Source of the DNA: Bacteroides luti | GTDB lineage: Bacteria; Bacteroidota; Bacteroidia; Bacteroidales; Bacteroidaceae | Length of the DNA stretch: 64,000 nucleotides | Reading direction: 5' to 3' | Assembly (NCBI RefSeq): GCF_900128905.1 | Contig: NZ_FQTV01000015.1 | Location: forward strand, 1 to 64,000 | In this document: in pieces, positions 16,899-26,016 of the stretch | Numbering within the stretch: position 1 is the first letter of the stretch | How the letters are laid out: each line of letters begins with the position of its first letter | Made by a program: the position numbers and the translations under genes | The notes under the pieces: generated by a model | What the model saw: only the letters and a program-made list of their open reading frames with translations | Database searches by the model: none | What the model was told of the DNA's origin: nothing

Positions 16899-19800
16899 AT
16901 GGATGGACAAAAGAAAAAATGGTTGAAATGGATTGGCATTACTTTGCTGAGCCCGCTAATCCTGTTGGTGATACTCCTTGTATTACTCTACCTTCCTCCT
17001 GTTCAAAATGTTTTAAAAAATCAGTTTGTGAAGTATGCTTCCCGTGAAACGGGCATGCATATATCCATTGACCGGATAAGACTCTCTTTCCCTTTAGATC
17101 TGGCAGTGCATGAGGTGAGTGTTATTTCATCCAAAGACACGCTGCTTATTGCCGATAAAATGATTGTAGACCTTGGTCTGCGGCGTATATTCCACAGAGA
17201 ATTGCGGGTAGATGATATTACCTTGAGTAAGGTTTTCGTTAATTCGTCCAATTTGATGGAAGGAATGCGTATCCGGGGTAAGGTTGGCAAATTATATCTT
17301 TGCTCTGAAAAGGTAAATCTTAAGCGGGAAGAGGCTTTGGTAACGGATGCTCTTTTGAAAGATGCCGATTTAAAACTCTCACTGATAGACACTACTAAAG
17401 AAAAAAAAGAGAAACCCTCCAAACCTTTTCGCTGGAAGATCTTTCTTCAGAGGCTGCAGCTTCGGAATGTAGCCTTTCACATGGATCAACCGGCCGACTC
17501 TCTTCGTCTGACAGCCAATGTTAATGGAGCCGTACTTACTAACGGTAAGCTTGACTTTATGCGGAGACTGTATAAATTGCGGCATTTCTCGGTTGAAAAA
17601 GCTTCGTTCAATTATGATTCCGGAGCGGGAGAACCGTCCAAAGGATTCGATCCGTCACATCTAGCATTGCGTGATATTTCTATTACTGTAGATTCCTTTA
17701 TGAAGCAAGACAGAGAATTGCAGGCAAGCATTAAGCGAGTATCTTTGTGGGATCGCTCGGGATTGAGCATTACTTCGCTTACCGGTCGTATCCTTGCCGA
17801 TAACCGTGCCATAAGAATACCCGCAATGCTACTGAATACTCCTCATTCGGAAGTTAACCTCACAGCAAAGGCTGACTGGCTATTTGTGGAGAATCCCGAC
17901 AAAGGAAGTTTTGAATCTTCTGTCGTTTCTAATATCGGCAAACAGGATGTGCTGCTTTTTGTGGGAGGATTGTCGAAACAGTTTAGTGATTCATATCCGT
18001 TTCGTGCAATTACGCTACGGGCTTTGGTGCAGGGTAATAAGAAAAGTATCCGTTTGTCGCGGTTCAGTGCTGTTCTTCCGGGATCTTTTTCTCTGGCATC
18101 TGTAGGCGAGATGAGAAATTTGTCTGATAAGCAGAATCGCTCCGGGCAGATTAAATTTCAGATGGATGCCAAGAATCTCGATTTTATGGCCAATCTGATT
18201 AAATCTTCCTCTAATGGAAATGTGAGGGTTCCTCTGAATATGAAACTTCAGGGGCAGGCATCAATGAAAGGCGAACGTTATTTAGCCGGATTAACTTTAA
18301 CAGAGGATAAAGGAACCGTGAAAGCTGATGCTGAATACAACATGGCAAACAACTCTTACAACGCAAAAGTATCTGTTGATAAATTGCAGGTTAACCATTT
18401 CCTTCCAAAGAACACTATCTATTCGTTGACCGCTTCTTTTGATGCTGCCGGAGAGGGAACAGACTTCTTCTCTGCAAAGACAAAACTTAACGGAGGGTTT
18501 AAATTGCAGGAGCTTCAATATGATAAATCTACCTTCACCGGCATTGATTTAAAGGCTAAATTACAGAACTCTTTGGCGGAGGTGGTGCTGAAAAGCGAAA
18601 GCAGATTGCTTAAGATGGATGCAAACCTGACTGCGCTTCTTCATAAAAAACTGACGAAAAGTGAGTTGACAATGTATGTGCGGGATATAGACTTATACAG
18701 ACTGAGGTTTATTAAACATCCATTGAAGGATCCTATTGCTTTTACAGTCAATGCTTCTACCAATAGCGGCGAAACTTCTCTGGAACTTCATTCTGGCGAC
18801 ATGGAACTGTCACTAAACAGTCGTATCCCTATTAAAAATTTTATTAAGGAGGCAACCAATCTTTCAACTATCATAACCAAACAAATTCAGCAAAAAAGGC
18901 TAAATCATCAGGAACTCAGTGAAGCTATACCTTCGGCTCAGTTCTCTTTTATGGCTGGAAAGAAAAATCCACTGAGTGAATATCTGGCTTTTTCTAAAAT
19001 CTCTTTTCAAGATGCATCAGTCAACCTTACCTCTACTCAAAAAGAAGGATTAGCTGGAGGAGCTCAACTTCATTCACTTCAGGTTGATAGTGTGCTGCTA
19101 GACACTGTCCGCCTGGCTATCAGACAAGATACAGCAGGTATTCATCTGCATGCAGGAGTTATTAATAACAAATTCAATAAACAGTATGTATTTCAGGCAT
19201 ACGCTGATGGTGTAGTTCAGGATGATAATGCGGAAGTAATGCTGAAATATCTCAATGCAAAAGGAGAGACCGGAGCAGATCTGGGCATTAGGGCGCAATT
19301 GGAAGAGGGGGGTGTTTCGTATAATTTGTTTCCAGATCAGCCTATACTACTTTTCCGTCCGTTCAAACTGAATAAAGATAATCGTATATTTATTGATAAA
19401 GAAAATCGTGTCACCGCAAATCTGGATTTACAGGATAAAAATGGAATGGGACTCTTTGTTCATTCTGTTGAAAATGCTGAGGCCCAACAGGATATAATTG
19501 GTGAACTAAGAAATCTTGATCTGAAAGAAGTGGTTCAATCCTTGCCTTATTTGCCGGATATTGGAGGTATTCTTTCTGCTAAAGCTGAATATATTCAGAA
19601 GAATAACCGCTTTCAGGTAATTGCTGATGCGGGAATCCTGAAATGTATGTATGAGAACCAGCTTGTAGGCAATATGAATTTGCAGGCCACCTACCTTCCA
19701 GTTGAAAAGAATGTGCATCAGTTGGAGGCTAAGCTGGGATATAATGGCAGGGAAGTGCTTGTAGCAGATGGAACATACCACGCAGAAGGAGAAGGAACAA

Positions 19801-21401
19801 TGAAAGTGCTTGCCACCCTTAAAGCTTTTCCGCTGGGGGTAGCCAATGCATTTATTCCTGATGGTATGGCAAAACTATCTGGTGCTTTGAATGGTGAGGT
19901 AGCATTGGAAGGAAGTACGCAATCACCGAAGATAAACGGAGGATTCAAGGCTGATACAAGTTCGGTTTATATTCCTCAGGCGGGCGCTCGTTTGCGATTG
20001 GATGAGAAAGAAATAAAGGTAACCGATAATAAGCTGGTTTTTGATAATTATCATATCTATGCAGTAGGTAAAAATCCGTTGAATATTGTGGGGACGGTAG
20101 ATATGAAAGATTTGCAGCAAATGCGTGCCGATTTAAAGCTTACTGCTAACAATTATCAGTTATTCAATGCTAACCGCACCAAGCAATCGCTTGTATACGG
20201 AAAACTCTTTGTTGACTTGAATACCACAATTCGTGGACCTGTTGATGCTTTGGTTATGCGTGGAAATATGCGGTTATTGGGTAATACAGATGCGACTTAC
20301 GTCTTGAAAGATTCTCCACTCACTGTGCAGGACAGGCTGGGAGATATGGTGACTTTCGTCAACTTTGCCGATACTTTGCAGCCTCCGAAAGAAAAGCCTA
20401 AGAAAGTTTCTTTGGGCGGACTGGATATGCTGATTAATATTCAGGTGGAACCGGCAGTAAGGTTAAAGGCCGACTTATCACCCGATCGCCAGAACAGGGT
20501 AGAGTTGGAAGGTGGAGGTGATCTTTCACTTCAATATACTCCGCAAGGAGATATGTTACTCTACGGACGTTATACCCTTAGCGGTGGTTTATTGAACTAT
20601 ACCTTACCGGTAATTCCATTGAAAGAGTTTGCTATAAAGGAAGGAAGCTATGTGGAATGGTCGGGTAATATGATGGATCCGAAAATAAATTTCAAAGCTT
20701 CGGAAAGGCTGCGCGCTTCTGTGACTGGTGAAAATCAGACCAGTCGGCAGGTCAACTTTGATGTGTCTGTTTCCATTAAAAATACCCTGAAGAATCTAGG
20801 AATGGTATTTGACCTTGAAGCACCGGAAGATATGACTGTGCAGAATCAGCTTTCGTCAATGTCGGATGAGGAAAGGAGCAAACTGGCCATTACAATGCTT
20901 GTTTCCGGTATGTATATGCCTCAGGGTATAACATCTTCAGGCACTGGCGGAGGTATAAATGTGGGGAGTGCTCTGAATAATTTCCTCCAAGGTGAGATCG
21001 CAAATATTGCAGGTAGTGCACTTAAAAAGGTTGATATATCTTTTGGAATGGAATCTTATGATGAAGCTAGTGGAAAGGGAACCGGAAAACGGACGGATTA
21101 TTCTTATCGTTTTGCCAAAAGATTCTATAATGACCGTATTCGGATAGTGATTGGTGGCAAAATTTCTACAGGAGAAACTGTGGAAGAAAAGCAATCGTTT
21201 ATTGATAATATTTCCCTTGAATACAGACTTGATAACAGTGGAACAAGGTATGTGAAATTATTCCATAATAAAAATTACCAGAGTTTGCTGGAAGGTGAAA
21301 TAATAGAAACGGGAGTTGGTGTGGTGCTTCGCAAAAAAATGCGCCGACTTGGTGAGTTGTTTATATTCAAAAGTAATAAAGATAAAAAAGAGTCGAAATG
21401 A
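16899..21401 (+). CDS. tamB: Translocation and assembly module protein TamB
   Basis: Large AsmA/TamB-type protein of 1500 residues that spans the periplasm and works with an Omp85 partner in outer membrane biogenesis or lipid transport. An N-terminal membrane anchor lies near residues 13-33 (LLSPLILLVILLVLLYLPPV). Long repetitive beta-strand segments follow. The conserved TamB/DUF490 domain is at the C terminus, with GDLSLQYTPQGDMLLYGRYTLSGG near residues 1208-1231 and QLSSMSDEERSKLAITMLVSGMY near 1316-1338. Its stop codon overlaps the start of the downstream Omp85-family gene by 4 bp, fitting a TamA/TamB pair. Confidence 0.93.
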   Translation: MDGQKKKWLKWIGITLLSPLILLVILLVLLYLPPVQNVLKNQFVKYASRETGMHISIDRIRLSFPLDLAVHEVSVISSKDTLLIADKMIVDLGLRRIFHRELRVDDITLSKVFVNSSNLMEGMRIRGKVGKLYLCSEKVNLKREEALVTDALLKDADLKLSLIDTTKEKKEKPSKPFRWKIFLQRLQLRNVAFHMDQPADSLRLTANVNGAVLTNGKLDFMRRLYKLRHFSVEKASFNYDSGAGEPSKGFDPSHLALRDISITVDSFMKQDRELQASIKRVSLWDRSGLSITSLTGRILADNRAIRIPAMLLNTPHSEVNLTAKADWLFVENPDKGSFESSVVSNIGKQDVLLFVGGLSKQFSDSYPFRAITLRALVQGNKKSIRLSRFSAVLPGSFSLASVGEMRNLSDKQNRSGQIKFQMDAKNLDFMANLIKSSSNGNVRVPLNMKLQGQASMKGERYLAGLTLTEDKGTVKADAEYNMANNSYNAKVSVDKLQVNHFLPKNTIYSLTASFDAAGEGTDFFSAKTKLNGGFKLQELQYDKSTFTGIDLKAKLQNSLAEVVLKSESRLLKMDANLTALLHKKLTKSELTMYVRDIDLYRLRFIKHPLKDPIAFTVNASTNSGETSLELHSGDMELSLNSRIPIKNFIKEATNLSTIITKQIQQKRLNHQELSEAIPSAQFSFMAGKKNPLSEYLAFSKISFQDASVNLTSTQKEGLAGGAQLHSLQVDSVLLDTVRLAIRQDTAGIHLHAGVINNKFNKQYVFQAYADGVVQDDNAEVMLKYLNAKGETGADLGIRAQLEEGGVSYNLFPDQPILLFRPFKLNKDNRIFIDKENRVTANLDLQDKNGMGLFVHSVENAEAQQDIIGELRNLDLKEVVQSLPYLPDIGGILSAKAEYIQKNNRFQVIADAGILKCMYENQLVGNMNLQATYLPVEKNVHQLEAKLGYNGREVLVADGTYHAEGEGTMKVLATLKAFPLGVANAFIPDGMAKLSGALNGEVALEGSTQSPKINGGFKADTSSVYIPQAGARLRLDEKEIKVTDNKLVFDNYHIYAVGKNPLNIVGTVDMKDLQQMRADLKLTANNYQLFNANRTKQSLVYGKLFVDLNTTIRGPVDALVMRGNMRLLGNTDATYVLKDSPLTVQDRLGDMVTFVNFADTLQPPKEKPKKVSLGGLDMLINIQVEPAVRLKADLSPDRQNRVELEGGGDLSLQYTPQGDMLLYGRYTLSGGLLNYTLPVIPLKEFAIKEGSYVEWSGNMMDPKINFKASERLRASVTGENQTSRQVNFDVSVSIKNTLKNLGMVFDLEAPEDMTVQNQLSSMSDEERSKLAITMLVSGMYMPQGITSSGTGGGINVGSALNNFLQGEIANIAGSALKKVDISFGMESYDEASGKGTGKRTDYSYRFAKRFYNDRIRIVIGGKISTGETVEEKQSFIDNISLEYRLDNSGTRYVKLFHNKNYQSLLEGEIIETGVGVVLRKKMRRLGELFIFKSNKDKKESK

Positions 21402-23686
21402 GGAAAGTACTTTATTTGTCATTGTTGTTCTTAACTGCTTGTTCAACCACTCGTAATTTACCGGAGGATGAAACTCTATATACGGGTATGAAGAAAACAG
21501 TGGTGGAGAATCGTGATGCTTCGAAGGCTGGTGATGAGGCTCTTGAGGAGGTGTACGCTGCATTGGCCGTTCCTCCCAATAATGCTCTTTTTGGAAGTTC
21601 GTCTGTCAGGGTTCCTTTCCCTTTCGGATTGTGGATGTATAATGCATTTAAAAAGAGTGAGAAGGGATTGGGGCGCTGGATGTTTAATCGTTTTGCCTCG
21701 GAACCTGTGCTCATTTCGACAGTGAATCCGGATGTCCGGGTTAAAGTTGCCAGAAATTTGCTGCGTGACTATGGATATTTCAACGGACAAGTAGCTTACG
21801 AAGTAATTCCCACCAAAAAACGTCAGGCTAAAATAAAATATAAAGTAGATATGCAGCAACCTTACTTGCTGGATTCTATTTTTTATTCTCATTATAGTGC
21901 ACGTACTGATAGTCTGTTACATCGGCGTATTGTTGATAAAGTGCTTCGTTCAGGCGATCATTTCAGTGTTTTGAAACTAGACGAGGAACGGCAGCGGTTG
22001 AGTACTTTACTACGCAATGCCGGTTACTACTATTTTCGTCCGGAATTTATAGCCTTTTTGGCTGATACAACGAGGCAATCAGGCCGTATAAGTCTTAAAA
22101 TTACTCCGAAAGCTGATTTGCCCGAACTAGTTCTTCGCTCATGGAAGATAGGAAATCGGTCGGTTGCTTTGAGTGGAATGAATGGAGAACCGCCTACGGA
22201 TTCTTTGCTTTATAAAGACCTGATGATATATTATCAGGGTAAATTGCATGTTCGTCCGGTTGTACTTTATAATCGTTTTCGTTTAATGCCGGGAGAAACC
22301 TATTCCCAAATAAAACAATTGCGGACACAGGAAAATATAAACCGGTTGGGCATTTTTAAGTATGCCGATTTACAGTTTACTCCTCGTGATACGACTCAGG
22401 GAAATAATGTACTTGATGTACAGATGAATGCCGCCTATGATCTTCCTCTTGATGGAGAACTGGAATTGAATGTAACTTCCAAATCCAATGATCAGGTAGG
22501 ACCTGGAGCTGCATTCTCCGTTACAAGACGAAACCTCTTTGGAGGAGGTGAGAATTTGACTGTAAAACTCAAAGGCAGTTATGAATGGCAGACGAATAAT
22601 CCGGTAGGTGGAAGTAGTTCCGTTATTAACTCTTACGAATTGGGGGCATCAGCAGCACTTGTAATTCCCCGGATTGTACTGCCTGGTATGGAATATAAAG
22701 AATTAACTTATCCGGCAACAACCACATTCAGACTGTATGCTGACCAGATGAATCGGGCAAAATATTTCAAGTTATTGGCTTTCGGAGGGAATGCAACGTA
22801 TGATTTTCAGACTTCGAGAGTAAGTCGTCATTCCATAACGCCGTTTAAACTGACTTTTAATGTGCTTCAAAGTACAACGCAACGCTTTGATTCTGTTACG
22901 AATGCTAATCCTGCCTTGTATCTCAGTCTGAAGAATCAGTTTATTCCGGCGATGAATTATACCTATACCTACGATGATGCGGGTGTGAAAAATAAAAGGA
23001 ATCATGTTTGGTGGGAAACATCTCTCACATCTGCCGGAAATATAACTTCTGGCATATACCGATTATTTGGAAGAAGCTTTAATGAAGAAAAGAAACTTCT
23101 GGGAAATCCGTTTGCACAGTTCCTGAAACTTAGTTCTGAAGTGAGATATAACTATAAAATTACTGCACGGCAATCTTTAGTTGCCCGGTTAAGTGGAGGG
23201 ATTCTTTATGCCTATGGAAACTCCGAGGTTGCACCGTATAATGAACAATTCTATATTGGAGGAGCTAATAGTTTGCGTGCCTTTACCATCCGTTCACTGG
23301 GGCCGGGTAGTTACAGGCCGGATGCAGGAAATACTTATTCATACATGGACCAGACTGGCAATTTAAAGTTTGAAGCCAATGTAGAATATCGTTTCAACCT
23401 GCTGGGAAACCTTAATGGTGCTATCTTTTTAGATGCCGGAAATATATGGTTACTGAATGATGATATAGCTCGTCCTGGTGGAAAATTTGGATTGTCAAAA
23501 CTAGGAAAAGAGATTGCTTTGGGTACCGGAGCCGGATTACGATACGATCTCTCGTTTCTGGTTATCCGTCTGGATGCCGGAATAGGGCTACATGCTCCTT
23601 ATGAAACTTCAAAATCAGGCTATTACAATATCCCTTCTTTTAAAGACGGACTGGGTCTTCACCTGGCAATAGGCTATCCATTCTAG
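21398..23686 (+). CDS. tamL: BamA/TamA family outer membrane lipoprotein (TamL-like)
   Basis: Omp85-family outer membrane protein of 762 residues. The signal peptide ends in a lipobox (LTACSTTRNLPEDETLYTG, Cys15), so the N terminus is lipidated. A lipidated TamA variant called TamL is known from Bacteroidetes. POTRA-like segments follow (KVARNLLRDYGYFNGQVAYEV and others, to about residue 400). The C-terminal 16-strand barrel has the conserved surface-loop/lid region YIGGANSLRAFTIRSLGPG (about residues 618-636) and ends in LHLAIGYPF. The 4-bp overlap with tamB supports joint function. Plain BamA is less likely because of the lipobox and the partner. Confidence 0.93.
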   Translation: MRKVLYLSLLFLTACSTTRNLPEDETLYTGMKKTVVENRDASKAGDEALEEVYAALAVPPNNALFGSSSVRVPFPFGLWMYNAFKKSEKGLGRWMFNRFASEPVLISTVNPDVRVKVARNLLRDYGYFNGQVAYEVIPTKKRQAKIKYKVDMQQPYLLDSIFYSHYSARTDSLLHRRIVDKVLRSGDHFSVLKLDEERQRLSTLLRNAGYYYFRPEFIAFLADTTRQSGRISLKITPKADLPELVLRSWKIGNRSVALSGMNGEPPTDSLLYKDLMIYYQGKLHVRPVVLYNRFRLMPGETYSQIKQLRTQENINRLGIFKYADLQFTPRDTTQGNNVLDVQMNAAYDLPLDGELELNVTSKSNDQVGPGAAFSVTRRNLFGGGENLTVKLKGSYEWQTNNPVGGSSSVINSYELGASAALVIPRIVLPGMEYKELTYPATTTFRLYADQMNRAKYFKLLAFGGNATYDFQTSRVSRHSITPFKLTFNVLQSTTQRFDSVTNANPALYLSLKNQFIPAMNYTYTYDDAGVKNKRNHVWWETSLTSAGNITSGIYRLFGRSFNEEKKLLGNPFAQFLKLSSEVRYNYKITARQSLVARLSGGILYAYGNSEVAPYNEQFYIGGANSLRAFTIRSLGPGSYRPDAGNTYSYMDQTGNLKFEANVEYRFNLLGNLNGAIFLDAGNIWLLNDDIARPGGKFGLSKLGKEIALGTGAGLRYDLSFLVIRLDAGIGLHAPYETSKSGYYNIPSFKDGLGLHLAIGYPF

Positions 23687-23761
23687 AAAAATACTTTCTT
23701 ATTTGAACCATTTGTGATCATATTTGAACTATTTGTTGTACCTCCGTTGAATATAATTTAG

Positions 23762-23769
23762 TAAATTTG
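23762..23769 (+). promoter_or_regulatory. -7 box of the nucleotidyltransferase gene
   Basis: TAAATTTG on the plus strand. The expected transcript start near 23776 lies 11 nt before an ATG at 23787 and 44 nt before the preferred ATG at 23820. Confidence 0.55.
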
Positions 23770-23819
23770 CGGCGTAAAAAATCGATATGACTAACAACCT
23801 ATTTAAAAATATAAGCGAA

Positions 23820-24722
23820 ATGAAACCAACTTTATTTGTACTTGCTGCCGGAATGGGCAGTCGTTATGGCGGTCTTAAGCAATTAGACGGTCTGGGCCCT
23901 AACGGTGAAACTATCATGGACTATTCAATTTACGATGCAATCCGCGGAGGATTTGGTAAATTGGTATTTGTAATCCGTGAAAGCTTTGAAAAAGACTTCC
24001 GTGAAAAGATTATTAAAAAATATGAAGATCATATTCCTGTAGAATTGGTATTCCAGGATATTAACGATCTGCCAGCAGGATTTACTTGTCCAGAAGGAAG
24101 AGAAAAGCCATGGGGAACTAACCATGCTGTATTGATGGGTAAGAATGTTATCAACGAACCTTTTGCTGTAATCAATGCTGATGACTTCTACGGAAAAGAT
24201 AGCTTTGCTGTTTTAGGTAAGGCTCTTTCTGAAATGGAAGGAAAGAAGAATGAATATTGCATGGTAGGCTACCGTGTAGGTAACACTCTTTCTGAAAGTG
24301 GTAGCGTAGCACGTGGTGTTTGTGCAACAGACGAAAATGGTAACCTTACTACAGTAGTAGAACGTACAGCTATCGAACGTATTGATGGTAAAGTTCAGTT
24401 CAAGGACGAAAACGGTGAAACAGTTACTATTGATGATAATACTCCTGTTTCAATGAACATGTGGGGATTCACTCCTGACTATTTCAAATATTCAGAAGAT
24501 TTCTTCATTGAATTCTTGAAAGAGAACATCAGTAACTTGAAATGCGAATACTTCATTCCTTTGATGGTTAATGAGCTTATCAACAACGGTACTGCAAGTG
24601 TGAAAGTACTTGATACTACATCTAAATGGTTTGGTGTAACTTATGCAGCAGATCGTCAGTCGGTAGTCGACAAAATCCAGGCATTAGTTGATGCAGGTGA
24701 ATATCCAGCTAAATTGTTCTAA
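23820..24722 (+). CDS. Sugar-phosphate nucleotidyltransferase family protein
   Basis: Predicted nucleotidyltransferase, 300 residues from this start. The N-terminal nucleotide-binding loop is LAAGMGSRYGGLKQLDGLGPNGE (about residues 8-30), a variant of GxGxRLxPLT. The metal-site segment VINADDFYG and the C-terminal EYFIPLMVNELI region also fit the family. It resembles glucose-1-phosphate nucleotidyltransferases but lacks their exact signature, so the sugar and nucleotide are unknown. A frame-matched ATG at 23787 would add 11 polar residues; the second ATG places the protein start at the usual distance from the first strand. It is monocistronic, with codon bias suggesting good expression. Confidence 0.88.
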   Translation: MKPTLFVLAAGMGSRYGGLKQLDGLGPNGETIMDYSIYDAIRGGFGKLVFVIRESFEKDFREKIIKKYEDHIPVELVFQDINDLPAGFTCPEGREKPWGTNHAVLMGKNVINEPFAVINADDFYGKDSFAVLGKALSEMEGKKNEYCMVGYRVGNTLSESGSVARGVCATDENGNLTTVVERTAIERIDGKVQFKDENGETVTIDDNTPVSMNMWGFTPDYFKYSEDFFIEFLKENISNLKCEYFIPLMVNELINNGTASVKVLDTTSKWFGVTYAADRQSVVDKIQALVDAGEYPAKLF

Positions 24723-24755
24723 GCAGTATACTTTAGAATAAATTAGATTATATAA

Positions 24756-24790
24756 AGAAGGGTATCCAATTATTTTTGGATACCCTTTTT
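24756..24790. terminator. Terminator after the nucleotidyltransferase gene
   Basis: AAGGGTATCCAA pairs with TTGGATACCCTT across a short loop, with a T run on the plus strand and A residues before it that would serve the opposite strand. It lies between convergent genes. Confidence 0.88.
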
Positions 24791-24819
24791 AGTATCTTTT
24801 TTATCCCTCACTTCCTCAA

Positions 24820-26010
24820 TTAAAACTCATATCCCAATTTAAATTGAGCCCCCTTAATATTTCCATCATTATTGCTCATTTGAGTATAAAGCAATCTGCA
24901 AAAAATAGAATTTTCTTTTTTTAATTGATAATTTAATCCAAAGCCATAACTAAATCCTATATAGTTTTCTAACAGTGAAACATAATTATTATTTGTGACT
25001 TTATTAATTTTATCAACAACATACTTTTCTGAATACAGTGTTGTAGAAGTATTAAAGAGTCTGCAATAGTTAATGTTAGCTTCAATAGAGGGACGTAATT
25101 TCCATCTTGGATAAGTAAATTTTAGTCCTAAATTGCCGCTAGTCATCAAAGCATCAAAATTAAACTTTTCATAGTTTTTTTGTTCAAAAGTATATTCGTT
25201 TGAGCCTTTTATACTTGATACAGAAATGCCAGCCTGAAGACTTATTGATTCTGTTATTCTGGGATTGGATACATTTATTACTCCTCCAACTATTGGTGAA
25301 AAAGATTTTGCAGATCCAAACCTAATTAATTCTGTATTTTCATATAAGTAATCCATATATTGAAAACCTCCAAATAATGAAAAGTCTAATTTTAAAAAGA
25401 CCTTCTTATAATCATTCTCAAAAACAATACATTCTTCTCCTGGTGAACACATTTCGGAATGGTATTGTCTTGTAAGTTTAATCATAGAACTACGATCCAG
25501 TGTCGTCTTATCTATCTTTTTGTAAACGGATTTACAATCTCTGAAAATATAGGCTAGAGCGCCTTTGTATTTATAATCTACTTTGATTTTATCATCTATA
25601 ATCTTATCAGGTTCTTGGGTAACTGATAACAAACTTCCGTCTTCGTTTTCTATGAAATAATAATTTTTATCTCCAGAATAAAAATAGAGGTCTTTTATTC
25701 CTTGAACCAGATATTCAAGAAATACAGTTTGTTTTATTTTATCTATTTCAACAGTTCTTGATACATAATATTTCATTTCTTTAATGAACCTATAGCCTAA
25801 TATTTCACCAGGATGAAATACCTGTTCGTCAGACTTCTCAGATTTTTTGAATTTACAGACATTAGAATTAGCCCTGTCAGTTCTAAAATCGATAAGCCCA
25901 TTTATAGTATCATTTTCGTTAGTTATTACGTATCCTTGTTTGTAATTGCTTTGAGCATATAAACTAATTCCGGTGCAAAATGTTAGAAATAGTATTATTA
26001 TATATTTCAT
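24820..26010 (-). CDS. Outer membrane beta-barrel protein, unknown function
   Basis: A 396-residue exported protein. The signal peptide is residues 1-19 (cleavage after LYAQ). The N-terminal half begins GYVITNENDTINGLIDFRTD, a pattern I have seen in Bacteroidetes surface proteins of unknown role, and has two cysteines close together (MCSPGEEC). The C-terminal half (about 205-396) alternates polar and hydrophobic residues and ends in QFKLGYEF, an aromatic terminal residue expected of an outer membrane barrel of about eight to ten strands. It is encoded 6 nt after a lipoprotein gene, so the two probably work together. No enzyme motif is seen. Confidence 0.75.
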   Translation of the reverse strand: MKYIIILFLTFCTGISLYAQSNYKQGYVITNENDTINGLIDFRTDRANSNVCKFKKSEKSDEQVFHPGEILGYRFIKEMKYYVSRTVEIDKIKQTVFLEYLVQGIKDLYFYSGDKNYYFIENEDGSLLSVTQEPDKIIDDKIKVDYKYKGALAYIFRDCKSVYKKIDKTTLDRSSMIKLTRQYHSEMCSPGEECIVFENDYKKVFLKLDFSLFGGFQYMDYLYENTELIRFGSAKSFSPIVGGVINVSNPRITESISLQAGISVSSIKGSNEYTFEQKNYEKFNFDALMTSGNLGLKFTYPRWKLRPSIEANINYCRLFNTSTTLYSEKYVVDKINKVTNNNYVSLLENYIGFSYGFGLNYQLKKENSIFCRLLYTQMSNNDGNIKGAQFKLGYEF

Positions 26011-26016
26011 GTTTCT

